64,000 nucleotides of DNA from DSYU01 sp964437595 (GCA_964437595.1 CAYTHO010000002.1:1-64000); one strand, 5' to 3'; counted from the first letter of the stretch, positions 18,387-25,775 are shown. The notes: generated by a model not told the origin, from the letters alone. Translations and numbers: made by a program.

Positions 18387-18415
18387 TTGACATCCCCCTT
18401 TGACCATGCTATATT
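18387..18415 (+). promoter_or_regulatory. Consensus sigma-70-type promoter of the aroF leader
   Basis: TTGACA at 18387-18392 and TATATT at 18410-18415 with a 17-nt spacer; TGC immediately before the -10 gives an extended -10. Transcription would start near 18422, about 14 nt before the leader peptide. Confidence 0.85.
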
Positions 18416-18435
18416 ACTAACAAGTTTTACGAATT

Positions 18436-18516
18436 ATGAAAAGCTCATTCCGCTTCTACTTTTGGTATGCCTATTATTATGGCTCCGGGTCACCGGCTGC
18501 CAATGGCGACGCTTAG
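18436..18516 (+). CDS. Aromatic-rich leader peptide controlling aroF (attenuator)
   Basis: A 26-codon open frame, ATG to TAG, too short for routine gene finders. Residues 5-15 are FRFYFWYAYYY: three Phe, five Tyr and one Trp among eleven codons. This is the composition expected for a ribosome-stalling control peptide of an aromatic amino acid pathway. It begins ~14 nt after the predicted transcription start and ends 26 nt before a perfect terminator hairpin that itself precedes aroF. By analogy with pheL and trpL, shortage of charged tRNA-Phe, -Tyr or -Trp would stall the ribosome and prevent the terminator. No strong Shine-Dalgarno is visible. The alternative antiterminator fold was not computed. 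Confidence 0.88.
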   Translation: MKSSFRFYFWYAYYYGSGSPAANGDA

Positions 18517-18542
18517 GTAGGGAAGGAAGAACCCGAATACCG

Positions 18543-18572
18543 AACCGCGAGGCCAAAGGCTTCGCGGTTTTT
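18543..18572 (+). terminator. Attenuator terminator in the aroF leader
   Basis: A 12-bp stem (AACCGCGAGGCC with GGCTTCGCGGTT, one G-U pair) closed by an AAA loop and running into five T. It lies between the leader peptide and aroF, so full read-through is needed for aroF expression. Confidence 0.92.
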
Positions 18573-18627
18573 CGTGGATCCGGGAATCGTTATTCACCCA
18601 TTTTATTGTTCTTCAGGAGAAACTCTT

Positions 18628-19668
18628 ATGATGATTATCATGGCAACCGAAGCGACCACGGACCAGATTGCGTCGGTCGTTGCGCGCGTAGAAGCGGAAG
18701 GGCTGCACGCCCACCTATCACAGGGAACAGAACGCACCATCATTGGCGTAGTTGGAGATATTCGCTGGGTCAACCGCGAACAGTTCCAACTGATGCCCGG
18801 CGTGAACAGTATTGTGCCCATCTCACGGCCTTATAAAATTACGTCTAGGGAATTTATCCCCAACGACTCCGTCTTCCCCATTGATGGCATTTCTATTGGC
18901 GGTAAAGACCTGGTGATTATTGCCGGACCGTGCGCGGTGGAAGACCGCAGCCAGATATTGGAGATCGCCCAGGCGGTAAGAGAAGCCGGTGCGCAGGCGC
19001 TGCGCGGCGGCGCATTTAAGCCGCGCACCTCACCCTATGCCTTCCAGGGATTGGGAGAGGAAGGCCTGGAACTTCTGGCTGAGGCTCGCGAGATCACCGG
19101 CCTGCCCATCGTCACCGAGGTGATGACCCCCGAGATGGTCCCGCTGGTGGCAAAGTACGCGGATGTACTGCAGATTGGGGCGCGTAATATGCAGAACTTC
19201 GCCTTGTTGAATGCCGCCGGTGAAAGCCAGCACCCGGTGCTGTTGAAGCGCGGCAATTCCGCGACGATCGACGAATTTCTGATGGCCGCAGAATATATCC
19301 TGTCACACGGCAACCGTAGGGTAATTCTGTGCGAGCGCGGCATCCGCACCTTTGAAACCGCCACCCGCAACACGACCGATATCAACGCCATCCCGGTCCT
19401 CAAATCGCTCACCCACCTGCCGGTGATCCTGGATCCCAGCCACAGCACCGGGAACTGGCAGTTTGTGGCTCCGGTCGCCCGCGCTGGAATCGCTGCCGGT
19501 GCAGACGGCCTGATCGTGGAGGTGCACTGCAACCCAGAGAAAGCGATGTCGGATGGCGCTCAGTCGTTGAAGCCCGAGCGCTTTGCCGAAATGATCAGCC
19601 AGATGCGACTGCTGGCCGAAGTAGTAGGCCGCAGTGTACCAGCGGTTCGGCGGATGCCTGCGAAGTAA
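18628..19668 (+). CDS. aroF: 3-deoxy-7-phosphoheptulonate (DAHP) synthase with N-terminal regulatory domain
   Basis: A 346-residue type I-beta DAHP synthase, joining phosphoenolpyruvate and erythrose 4-phosphate in the first step of aromatic amino acid synthesis. Residues 1-~75 form the ferredoxin-like regulatory domain seen in Thermotoga-type enzymes, which mediates feedback by Tyr/Phe. The barrel follows, with GPCAVED, RGGAFKPRTSPY, IGARNMQNF, LLKRG, CERGIRTFE and LDPSHSTG. The start at 18628 has AGGAGA seven nt upstream. Expression is likely controlled by the attenuator upstream, so both enzyme activity and transcription would respond to aromatic amino acids. Confidence 0.96.
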   Translation: MMIIMATEATTDQIASVVARVEAEGLHAHLSQGTERTIIGVVGDIRWVNREQFQLMPGVNSIVPISRPYKITSREFIPNDSVFPIDGISIGGKDLVIIAGPCAVEDRSQILEIAQAVREAGAQALRGGAFKPRTSPYAFQGLGEEGLELLAEAREITGLPIVTEVMTPEMVPLVAKYADVLQIGARNMQNFALLNAAGESQHPVLLKRGNSATIDEFLMAAEYILSHGNRRVILCERGIRTFETATRNTTDINAIPVLKSLTHLPVILDPSHSTGNWQFVAPVARAGIAAGADGLIVEVHCNPEKAMSDGAQSLKPERFAEMISQMRLLAEVVGRSVPAVRRMPAK

Positions 19669-19676
19669 TAAAACTT

Positions 19677-19721
19677 TAAAAAACGCCCCTTCCCACACCC
19701 GAGATATGGCATGAGAAGGGG
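19677..19721 (-). terminator. Intrinsic terminator of the DUF2178-like gene
   Basis: An 11-bp stem with one mismatch (GCCCCTTCCCA against TGAGAAGGGGC). On the minus strand the stem is followed by GTTTTTT, so it best serves the minus-strand gene ending at 19760; it may also act for aroF. Confidence 0.75.
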
Positions 19722-19759
19722 CTGAGCGAAGAGTCTTATGGGTAACAGGCGATCAGCGA

Positions 19760-20224
19760 TCAGCGATTTTGTTGGTCATAAATTGTGCTGATCATATAGA
19801 CAATTCCTGGCACAATTACAATGGCTGCCAGAACGTACCACAGTGCATCAGCAGAGAGCATCGGCAGGCTGCCGTTCGATGCGAAGGAGACCCACATCAG
19901 CAAGGCATAGGTAAGGATGGCCGATACCCAATAGGCCCGGCTACCGGCCCGCGCGCGGATCATCTGCGTGCGCTCATCACGTTCCTCGCTGACCAGCCGC
20001 TTGGCTGCCTGCAAGCTACGCTGGGCCGCCCCATAACGTACCAGGTAAGACACCGCAATCCCTAACAGCAGGATGCCAAGCCCGGTAACAATGCGGGCAT
20101 TGAATGGCAGATTCTCGAACGCCCACTGCAAGATCAAACCGATAATCGCCAGCACAAGGCCTGCCGCGAAAAACACCCACCCCAGGCGCACCTGGCGCTG
20201 AATCCATTTAGCATTGTTATTCAT
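19760..20224 (-). CDS. Four-helix membrane protein, DUF2178-like
   Basis: A 154-residue protein with two pairs of hydrophobic segments (about residues 16-36, 44-64, 95-115 and 122-145), separated by a basic, Glu-rich loop (SLQAAKRLVSEERDERTQMIRARAGSRAYW). Small membrane proteins of this kind are commonly encoded next to a short XRE regulator, as here. The start at 20224 has GGAGG seven nt upstream and overlaps the regulator stop by 8 nt, so the pair is translationally coupled. Its function is not known. Confidence 0.8.
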   Translation of the reverse strand: MNNNAKWIQRQVRLGWVFFAAGLVLAIIGLILQWAFENLPFNARIVTGLGILLLGIAVSYLVRYGAAQRSLQAAKRLVSEERDERTQMIRARAGSRAYWVSAILTYALLMWVSFASNGSLPMLSADALWYVLAAIVIVPGIVYMISTIYDQQNR

Positions 20225-20429
20225 AGATATCCTCCGTTTCTGAGTACAAAAACAAATCTTCAATAGCGACCTCGAACAGGCGTGAAAGCCGGAATGCAAG
20301 TATGATGGATGGGTTATAACGCCCCCGCTCCAGCGAAATGATCGTCTGGCGCGAAACCTGCACCTGGTCCGCCAGTTCCTGTTGAGTCATACCTCTTTGG
20401 GTGCGAAGTTCTTCTAATCGGTTTTTCAT
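20217..20429 (-). CDS. Small XRE-family helix-turn-helix regulator
   Basis: A 70-residue protein that is almost entirely one HTH_3 domain (RTQRGMTQQELADQVQVSRQ, then TIISLERGRYNPS). Such minimal Cro/CI-like proteins repress their own operon. The gene precedes, and overlaps, the DUF2178-like gene. A palindrome between its -10 and start codon is the likely autoregulatory operator. Confidence 0.92.
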   Translation of the reverse strand: MKNRLEELRTQRGMTQQELADQVQVSRQTIISLERGRYNPSIILAFRLSRLFEVAIEDLFLYSETEDIYE

Positions 20430-20441
20430 AGTTCCTCATTT

Positions 20442-20498
20442 GTAAAGTCAACTTTACATAGTATAGCACGATATTTCGGAATGTCAAGCCAGCTTTAC
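20442..20498 (-). promoter_or_regulatory. Promoter and operator of the XRE operon
   Basis: Minus strand: TTGACA (complement of 20482-20487), 16-nt spacer, TATACT (complement of 20460-20465) with TGC before the -10. The perfect palindrome GTAAAGT-CA-ACTTTAC at 20442-20457 covers the transcription start, and a further CTTTAC half-site lies at 20493-20498 beside the -35. This arrangement fits autorepression by the XRE protein. Confidence 0.72.
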
Positions 20499-20578
20499 AT
20501 ATTGGTCTCATAGTGTAGAGTAATATTGAGCATACTTGCTATAGAATAGCCATAATCACCTTGTTGGAGTAGATCACC

Positions 20579-21412
20579 ATGAAATTTTCTATTTCTTCGA
20601 AACCATTAAATATCGCTCACCGGGGAGCGCGGTCGCTCGCGCCTGAAAACACCCTGGCTGCCGCACGTATTGGGCTAGAAAGTGGGGCGGATATGTGGGA
20701 ATTGGATGTGGCAGTCACCTCAGATGGGGAGCTGGTGGTACTGCACGATGACACCCTGGAGCGCACCTCGAATGCCGTACAGATTTACCCGGACCGTCGC
20801 CCCTGGTTAGTGCATACGTTCACCCTGGAAGAGCTGCGCAGGCTGGATTTTGGCTCATGGTTCAATCGGGCTGACCCATTCAAGCAAATAGTCGCAGGAG
20901 TCGTAACCAGCGAAATGCAGCAAAGTTACGTGGGTGAACCAATCCCCACGCTGCATGAAGCGCTGGTTCTTACTCGAGACAATGATTGGCAGGTGAACAT
21001 TGAGATAAAGGATGCTACCGGCACACTTGGGGACCAGAAGGTTGTTGAAGAAGTGGTCGCTTTGGTAAAAGAACTGGGCATGGTTGACCGTGTGCTGATT
21101 TCCTCATTCAACCACAACTATTTGAAGAGAGTCAAAGCAGCCAACCCTGACCTTCCAACCGCCGCCCTGGTTGAGGAACCGGCTGCCGACCCGGTTCAAC
21201 TGGTTCAAGCGCTGGGTGCGATGGGGTATAACCCCGGCGGCGAACACTTCCTGCCTGAGGAAATTCCGGCAATACGCCAGGCGGGAGTGGAAGTATATGT
21301 GTGGACGGTCAATAACGCACAAGATATGCGCACGCTGATCAAAATGGGCGCCAGCGGGATCATAACCGACTTTCCTCAGTTATTGAGCGAGATTCTGGCT
21401 AACGAAGGGTAG
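20579..21412 (+). CDS. Glycerophosphodiester phosphodiesterase
   Basis: A 277-residue cytoplasmic GDPD (UgpQ-like; no signal peptide) that hydrolyses glycerophosphodiesters to glycerol 3-phosphate and an alcohol. NIAHRGARSLAPENT gives the catalytic His-Arg and substrate Glu; ELDVAVTSDGELVVLHDDTLERT gives metal ligands and the second His; EIKDA and the C-terminal WTVNN with GIITDFP complete the barrel. It is divergent from the XRE gene. A TGCTATAGA extended -10-like element lies at 20538-20545. Confidence 0.93.
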   Translation: MKFSISSKPLNIAHRGARSLAPENTLAAARIGLESGADMWELDVAVTSDGELVVLHDDTLERTSNAVQIYPDRRPWLVHTFTLEELRRLDFGSWFNRADPFKQIVAGVVTSEMQQSYVGEPIPTLHEALVLTRDNDWQVNIEIKDATGTLGDQKVVEEVVALVKELGMVDRVLISSFNHNYLKRVKAANPDLPTAALVEEPAADPVQLVQALGAMGYNPGGEHFLPEEIPAIRQAGVEVYVWTVNNAQDMRTLIKMGASGIITDFPQLLSEILANEG

Positions 21413-21457
21413 TCATGGCTTGGGCAGGTTGTCCCCGGCTCATTTCCACAGGTTCTA

Positions 21458-21502
21458 TTGGTACTTTAGTTTGCGATTCTCTATACAATAATAACTGTTA
21501 TT
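21458..21502 (+). promoter_or_regulatory. Promoter and palindrome upstream of the SPFH operon
   Basis: TTGGTA at 21458-21463 and TATACA at 21482-21487 with an 18-nt spacer. A palindrome AATAAC-T-GTTATT at 21490-21502 covers the expected transcription start. Confidence 0.5.
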
Positions 21503-21535
21503 GATCATCTAATCGACTTAATAAGGAGAAGCATC

Positions 21536-22513
21536 ATGAGTATTCTGCTCGGGGTATTGATCGGGTTTGGCGCCTGGTTCTTTATCCGCTATGTGCTGGC
21601 TGCTTTCTACACAGTGGACCAAAATGAGCGGGCGGTTAAAACCATCTTTGGACGTGCCGAACGCCTTGGCCGCTCGACCATCGCCAGCACTCCCATTGGC
21701 GAAACGCTCAGCGATGAGCATAAGAAGCGTTACAACTATCCGGTTGTGCGCGTCATCCAGCCCGGCGGTCCATATTTCAAATGGCCTTGGGAGCGGATTT
21801 ACAAGGTCTCAATCGCTACTCAGACCATTAATATGGCCCAGGACCCAGAAGACCCACAGGCCAATATGGGCGGAACGATCCTGGAAGCGGTTACCAAAGA
21901 CCAGCTTAATACGGGGCTAAATGGGCAGATACGCTACCGGGTAGCTGAAAGCAACCTGTATGCGTACCTGTTTGGGGTCAAAAGGCCAATCTCGCACGTG
22001 ATGGGTTATTTTGTTTCGGTGTTACGCGAGCGCATTGCCAGCTTTGAGGCGCCTGCCAATAGCGCTCCGCAAGAAGGCGAAACCAGCATTGTCACTGGTG
22101 TATCGATTAACGATCTACGCAAGAACCTGCGCGATTTGAATGAGCATATGGAACGCGAATGCGCATCCTCTGCTGCTCGCTACGGGATCATCCTGGATGC
22201 CTCATTGATCACGGGCATTGATCCGCCAGCAGAAGTAGAATCGGCCCTGGCGGCGATCAACACCGCGCACAATCAGGTTTCATCAGATATCAGCCTGGCT
22301 CAGGCGCAGGCTGACCAGAAAATTGTGCAGTCAAAACGTGCGGTCGAAATCGAAACGCTCAACGCCCAGGCCGAAGTCGAACCGTTGAAGGCGCTGGCTG
22401 AACAACTGATGGAGCTTAAGAAGAGTGGACCAGACGCACTGGAGGCGTACCTGCGCAATGTGCGCCTGCGCCTTTACTCCCATGCCCAGACAATTTTACG
22501 GGAGGTGAAATAA
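21536..22513 (+). CDS. SPFH/band 7 domain membrane protein (first of pair)
   Basis: A 325-residue protein with one N-terminal membrane helix (residues 2-26) followed by an SPFH domain: VDQNERAVKTIFGRAERLG and VIQPGGPYFKWPWERIYKV are typical openings. A C-terminal Gln/Ala-rich helix (SLAQAQADQKIVQSKRAVEIETLNAQAEVEPLKA region) should form a coiled coil. HflK/HflC and flotillin relatives form ring-like membrane assemblies controlling proteases or microdomains. AAGGAG precedes the ATG. The stop overlaps the next start (TAATG), consistent with equimolar synthesis of a hetero-oligomer. Confidence 0.88.
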   Translation: MSILLGVLIGFGAWFFIRYVLAAFYTVDQNERAVKTIFGRAERLGRSTIASTPIGETLSDEHKKRYNYPVVRVIQPGGPYFKWPWERIYKVSIATQTINMAQDPEDPQANMGGTILEAVTKDQLNTGLNGQIRYRVAESNLYAYLFGVKRPISHVMGYFVSVLRERIASFEAPANSAPQEGETSIVTGVSINDLRKNLRDLNEHMERECASSAARYGIILDASLITGIDPPAEVESALAAINTAHNQVSSDISLAQAQADQKIVQSKRAVEIETLNAQAEVEPLKALAEQLMELKKSGPDALEAYLRNVRLRLYSHAQTILREVK

Positions 22514-23406
22514 TGGACCCGGTCCTGGAGTTTATCATCGCAGCAGTGGCAACCTTCTTCGCCATGTGGATTGTCATGCCAATCGTGATGTTCCTGCTGC
22601 GCCAGCTAGGCATCTATACCATCGTGCAGGAAGGCACCTGCCAGGTATTTGTGTTATTCGGTAAAGTCATCAGTATCCTGAACGAGCCGGGTCTGCATAT
22701 TCTCCCCTTCCGCATGGGCCTGAGCGCCTTCCTGGTACGGTGGCTGGGAAGCTGTCGCGTGCTGGACATGCGCCTCGACCAGCAGTACCTGCGCAGCAAC
22801 CCGGTGAACTCGGAAGAGGGCGCGCCTATGGGTGTGGGTATCTGGTACGAGATGTACATCAGCGACCCAGTAGCTTACCTTTTCAAGAATGCCGATCCAC
22901 GCGGTTCGCTGGCAGCCAACGTCAGCAATGCAGTGGTGCGCTCGCTGAGCAACATGCCGCTGGACACCATGCTGGTTAACCGTCACAACATGAGCCACAT
23001 GGTGCGGGAAGAAGTGTCGCCGCGCTCGCACGAATGGGGCTATAAACTGGGCTCTGTCTACATCCGCAAAGTTCACTTCCGTGACACGGGCATGATCATG
23101 CAGATCGAGGCCAAAGTGGTCAACCGCCTACGGCAGGTTACCTCTGCTATTAAGCAAGATGGCGCCAACCAGGTGAATATCATCACCAGCACGGCTGAGC
23201 GCCAGGCGGCAATTGAATTCGCCAAAGCCGGGGCCATCCGCCCGCGTATTGTTGGCGAGGCGATGAAAGAAATCACTGCGGACAGTGCAGTGGCGAACGC
23301 AATGTTTGAAGTGCTGGAAACCCAAAAAATCTTAGAGGGCAAGGGGCAGCTAACACTCGTCCCGCCCAACAATGAACTGCTTAAGCAGCTCATCGCCGCC
23401 AGGTAA
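22513..23406 (+). CDS. SPFH/band 7 domain membrane protein (second of pair)
   Basis: A 297-residue protein with an N-terminal membrane helix (residues 4-31), then an SPFH domain (YTIVQEGTCQVFVLFGKV, EPGLHILPFRMG) and a C-terminal helical region (RQAAIEFAKAGAIRPRIVGEAMKEI). It differs from its upstream partner and overlaps it by one base. The pair probably assembles together, as HflK and HflC do; no protease gene is adjacent, so the client is unknown. Confidence 0.88.
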   Translation: MDPVLEFIIAAVATFFAMWIVMPIVMFLLRQLGIYTIVQEGTCQVFVLFGKVISILNEPGLHILPFRMGLSAFLVRWLGSCRVLDMRLDQQYLRSNPVNSEEGAPMGVGIWYEMYISDPVAYLFKNADPRGSLAANVSNAVVRSLSNMPLDTMLVNRHNMSHMVREEVSPRSHEWGYKLGSVYIRKVHFRDTGMIMQIEAKVVNRLRQVTSAIKQDGANQVNIITSTAERQAAIEFAKAGAIRPRIVGEAMKEITADSAVANAMFEVLETQKILEGKGQLTLVPPNNELLKQLIAAR

Positions 23407-23418
23407 AACCATAACCGA

Positions 23419-23456
23419 TCGCGTGGTGTATGACGATTAGAGCATACACCACGCGA
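23419..23456. terminator. Long perfect hairpin between convergent genes
   Basis: A 14-bp perfect stem, TCGCGTGGTGTATG with CATACACCACGCGA, and a 10-nt loop. It lies between the SPFH operon and the oppositely oriented rhodanese gene. There is no strong T-run on either side, so it may act by stem stability alone or as a transcript-stabilising 3' structure. Confidence 0.65.
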
Positions 23457-23460
23457 ATTG

Positions 23461-23907
23461 CTACTTACCGCTAGCTGTTGGAAAACCCTGCGACTGCCAT
23501 TGGTTCATGCCGCCAGCCATGCTGGTTACCTGAGAAAATCCCGCGCTGCGCAAGATATCTCGACCGGTGGCGCTGCGATTACCACTGCGGCAGACAACTA
23601 CTACCTCGCGGTCCTTGGGCACTTCATTCACCCGGTTGGACAATTCCCCCAGTGGAATAAGGGTTGCATTGGGAATATGAACCTGCTGCCATTCATCCGG
23701 TTCGCGGACATCCAGGATAAACGCACCCTGTTCCCGTTTTTCTGCAGCCTGAGCTACAGTAATTTCAGCGGGATAAGCCGCTTCCGCCGCTGGTTGAAGC
23801 TGTGTAATAACCAACACAATCAAAATGATCGCCAGCACGAATATGGCAGCCCATCCCCAAATGGGAAATTTCTTAGTTACCGGTTGTCTCGTTTTGTGCT
23901 TTGCCAT
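23461..23907 (-). CDS. Membrane-anchored rhodanese-like protein
   Basis: A 148-residue protein with a basic N-terminus, one membrane helix (about residues 16-36) and an external rhodanese domain (about 48-146). The active-site loop CRSGNRS has the nucleophilic Cys106, and ILDVREPDEWQQVHIPNA is the usual upstream signature. Rhodaneses carry sulfane sulfur as a Cys persulfide. GGAG lies seven nt before the ATG. Its closeness to the CstR-like operon at 25521-26540 hints at a shared role in reactive sulfur handling, though it is not in the same transcript. Confidence 0.9.
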   Translation of the reverse strand: MAKHKTRQPVTKKFPIWGWAAIFVLAIILIVLVITQLQPAAEAAYPAEITVAQAAEKREQGAFILDVREPDEWQQVHIPNATLIPLGELSNRVNEVPKDREVVVVCRSGNRSATGRDILRSAGFSQVTSMAGGMNQWQSQGFPTASGK

Positions 23908-24046
23908 AAGAATTCTCCAATATCAACTAATTGTACCCGATACCCAGAAGATACAGCGCCTGAGGTTTTACAAATGCCTTTAGCACTTGTTGTTATCTTC
24001 CGCACATGTTAGACTCTATCTATCACAATTTGGAATGGAAATGATC

Positions 24047-24463
24047 ATGAGCGACCAATTCATTTACATTACCCAGTTCGATAAGGACCGATTGGTTCAT
24101 TTGCTGGGAGAAGCAAGGCGCGGCGAATACCGCGGAAGCCACTACCTGGACCGGTTGGAGAAAGAACTCGATCGGGCAAATGTTGTCTCCTCAAAAAATA
24201 TCCCACCGGACGTGATCACAATGAACACGAAGGCATTCCTGGTGGATGTCGATTCAGGGGAGGAGATGATCTTTACTCTGGTATTCCCCGAAGATGCGGA
24301 TATCGTACAGGATAAGATTTCGATCCTTGCGCCCATTGGAACGGCGATGCTGGGATACCGGGTGGGAGACGTATTTGAATGGATCGTGCCAGATGGTATC
24401 CGCAAAATTAAAGTGAAGGAAATTTTATACCAACCTGAATCCAAAGGCGATTATCATCTCTAA
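24047..24463 (+). CDS. GreA/GreB-fold protein, Rnk-like (nucleoside diphosphate kinase regulator family)
   Basis: A 138-residue protein: a short N-terminal helical part (FDKDRLVHLLGEARR, YLDRLEKELDRANVV) and a C-terminal GreA/B-type FKBP-like domain (MNTKAFLVDVDSGEEMIFTLVFPEDAD, then ISILAPIGTAMLGYRVGDVFEW). The length agrees with Rnk, which binds RNA polymerase near the secondary channel. Of three in-frame ATGs I choose 24047 for spacing from GGAA. The upstream ATGs at 24035 and 24041 remain possible. Confidence 0.85.
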   Translation: MSDQFIYITQFDKDRLVHLLGEARRGEYRGSHYLDRLEKELDRANVVSSKNIPPDVITMNTKAFLVDVDSGEEMIFTLVFPEDADIVQDKISILAPIGTAMLGYRVGDVFEWIVPDGIRKIKVKEILYQPESKGDYHL

Positions 24464-24490
24464 ATCTCTTTGAGCCCATTTTTACTATAC

Positions 24491-24535
24491 AAGCCCCTCG
24501 TGCCGTGCAATAATAAAGGCATGGAGGGGCTTTTC
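24491..24535 (+). terminator. Terminator hairpin that also contains the ribosome-binding site of the next gene
   Basis: AAGCCCCTCGTGCC pairs with GGCATGGAGGGGCTT (one bulge) and is followed by TTTT. The GGAGGGG of the 3' arm is also the only good Shine-Dalgarno for the ATG at 24537. The element can therefore end the rnk-like transcript and, in any read-through RNA, hide the ribosome-binding site. Confidence 0.75.
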
Positions 24536-24536
24536 A

Positions 24537-25145
24537 ATGAATACGAATAAAATCTCGGTGCCCTCGTGGCTGACGATGACTCTGGTAGGGTTGTTCGTTC
24601 TTTCACTTTCCTGGTTCATGTATATGAATTACAAGGCCGGTATGAGATCATGGAATCTGGCTGTCAGTGCCATTCTCCTGGCAATTCCGCTCGCGCTGCT
24701 GTATTTTTCGGTCGGTGTGCTGGTTATGGCCGCCCGGCAAAGAAACAGCCAGGGACAGATCGATTCAAAATTAGCGAAATTCATATACTGGACTCCACGT
24801 ATTGCCGGGGTGGTGATTATTCTGTTTGTAGCGATGTTCTCACTGGATGTATTTGATGGCAGTGGTAGCATCTGGGAAATGCTTGGCGCTTTTGTCATGC
24901 ACTCCCTACCATCAATCTTCATGGGAATCATCTTAGCCATCGCCTGGAAGCGAGATGAGGTAGGCTTCTTTGCGTTCCTGATTGCGGCTATATTCTTCCT
25001 GCGTGTCTTACTTGGTAACCCGCTCGAGAATATTGGTTCGCTGCTGCTCTTCTCAGGGCCAATGGCCGTGATTGCCATGTTATTTTGGGCGAACTGGAAA
25101 TGGAAGAAAGAGCTGCACCCCAATAAATTAGAAAGCCCTGTGTAG
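24537..25145 (+). CDS. Polytopic membrane protein of unknown function
   Basis: A 202-residue protein with about six hydrophobic segments (residues ~12-30, 40-66, 84-104, 117-138, 143-160 and 166-186). It resembles small conserved DUF membrane proteins found beside winged-helix regulators; I cannot name the family with certainty. The convergent gene for such a regulator ends 2 nt away. Its Shine-Dalgarno is embedded in the 3' arm of the preceding terminator hairpin, suggesting tight or conditional expression. Confidence 0.75.
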   Translation: MNTNKISVPSWLTMTLVGLFVLSLSWFMYMNYKAGMRSWNLAVSAILLAIPLALLYFSVGVLVMAARQRNSQGQIDSKLAKFIYWTPRIAGVVIILFVAMFSLDVFDGSGSIWEMLGAFVMHSLPSIFMGIILAIAWKRDEVGFFAFLIAAIFFLRVLLGNPLENIGSLLLFSGPMAVIAMLFWANWKWKKELHPNKLESPV

Positions 25146-25147
25146 AA

Positions 25148-25474
25148 TTACTTCCAGTTGCGGACCTGGTGTTGAAGCGTTTCTAGTTGCTTCCAGTACT
25201 GGTCAACCGCCTGTTTTCCCGTCTCGGTGATCAAGACCTGGGTGTTTGTCCGCTTGTTGACGAACACCCTTTTTGTTTGTACAAAACCAGCTTCTTGCAG
25301 TTTGACGATGTGATTGGACAGGTTGCCAACCGATAGTCCAGTGAGGCGCTGGAGCGAGACAAAATCGGCACTGGAGACCGCGGAGAGCGCTGTTAAAATT
25401 AAAAGACGGGCCGGCTTGTGAATAAAGCGATCCGATTTGTCTCGAAAGGACGAGCTTCTTGACGATTCTACAAA
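25148..25474 (-). CDS. Winged-helix DNA-binding protein (HTH_34/MarR-like) without an ATG, GTG or TTG start
   Basis: The minus frame reads DRFIHKPARLLILTALSAV, then ADFVSLQRLTGLSVGNLSNH and IVKLQEAGFVQTKRVF, then an amphipathic end (QYWKQLETLQHQVRNWK, stop at 25148). This is a complete winged-helix domain of the PF13601 type, ~95 residues. The frame is closed upstream by a stop at 25475-25477 and contains no ATG, GTG or TTG before the domain. ATT at 25423 is the nearest conventional rare start. Either a rare start codon is used, or the gene is damaged. The coordinates given are the whole open frame. It converges on the membrane protein gene and diverges from the FmdB operon. Confidence 0.7.
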   Translation of the reverse strand, partial: FVESSRSSSFRDKSDRFIHKPARLLILTALSAVSSADFVSLQRLTGLSVGNLSNHIVKLQEAGFVQTKRVFVNKRTNTQVLITETGKQAVDQYWKQLETLQHQVRNWK

Positions 25475-25495
25475 CTATGCTATACTGGGGTATAG
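25459..25495 (+). promoter_or_regulatory. Promoter of the fmdB-csoR-osmC operon with CsoR/RcnR-type operator
   Basis: TTGACG at 25459-25464 and TATACT at 25481-25486 (16-nt spacer, TGC before the -10). The inverted repeat CTATAC-TGGG-GTATAG at 25480-25495 with its GGGG core lies on the -10. DUF156-family repressors (CsoR, RcnR, FrmR, CstR) bind such G/C tracts flanked by AT-rich arms, for example TACT-G6-N-AGTA for RcnR. A member of that family is encoded 281 nt downstream. Confidence 0.78.
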
Positions 25496-25520
25496 TATAT
25501 CGCTTAAGGATAATGAACCA

Positions 25521-25730
25521 ATGCCCCTCTATGAATATCGTTGTAAAGCCTGTGGTGAAGTGTTTGAAAAGATGGTACGTTGGTCCGACGCAGACCGCAG
25601 CCCTATTTGTCCAACTTGCCTGAGCCAGGATACCCAGAAAAAGGTCTCTACGATTGCCTCTATTGGAACAGGAGCAAACAGCAGTGTTTCTAACAGTAGC
25701 TGTGGAACCGGCGGCGGTCGTTTTTCCTGA
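25521..25730 (+). CDS. FmdB-family zinc-ribbon protein
   Basis: A 69-residue protein starting MPLYEYRCKACGEVFE, with a second CPTC pair near residue 31: the single zinc ribbon of the FmdB/CxxC_CxxC regulatory family. A Gly/Ser-rich tail containing one more Cys (SSCGTGGG) follows. AAGGA lies 10 nt upstream of the ATG. It is the first gene of a three-gene operon with a CsoR/CstR-like repressor and an OsmC protein. The molecular role of FmdB proteins is poorly known. Confidence 0.87.
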   Translation: MPLYEYRCKACGEVFEKMVRWSDADRSPICPTCLSQDTQKKVSTIASIGTGANSSVSNSSCGTGGGRFS

Positions 25731-25775
25731 GCGGGTTAACCTACCGGCCGTGCGCCGGCAAGTAGAAGAATATTC

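Noticed and set aside
18387..18836. 149-codon open frame over the aroF leader and start
   Set aside because: It begins at the -35 of the aroF promoter and overlaps the leader peptide, terminator and aroF in another frame.
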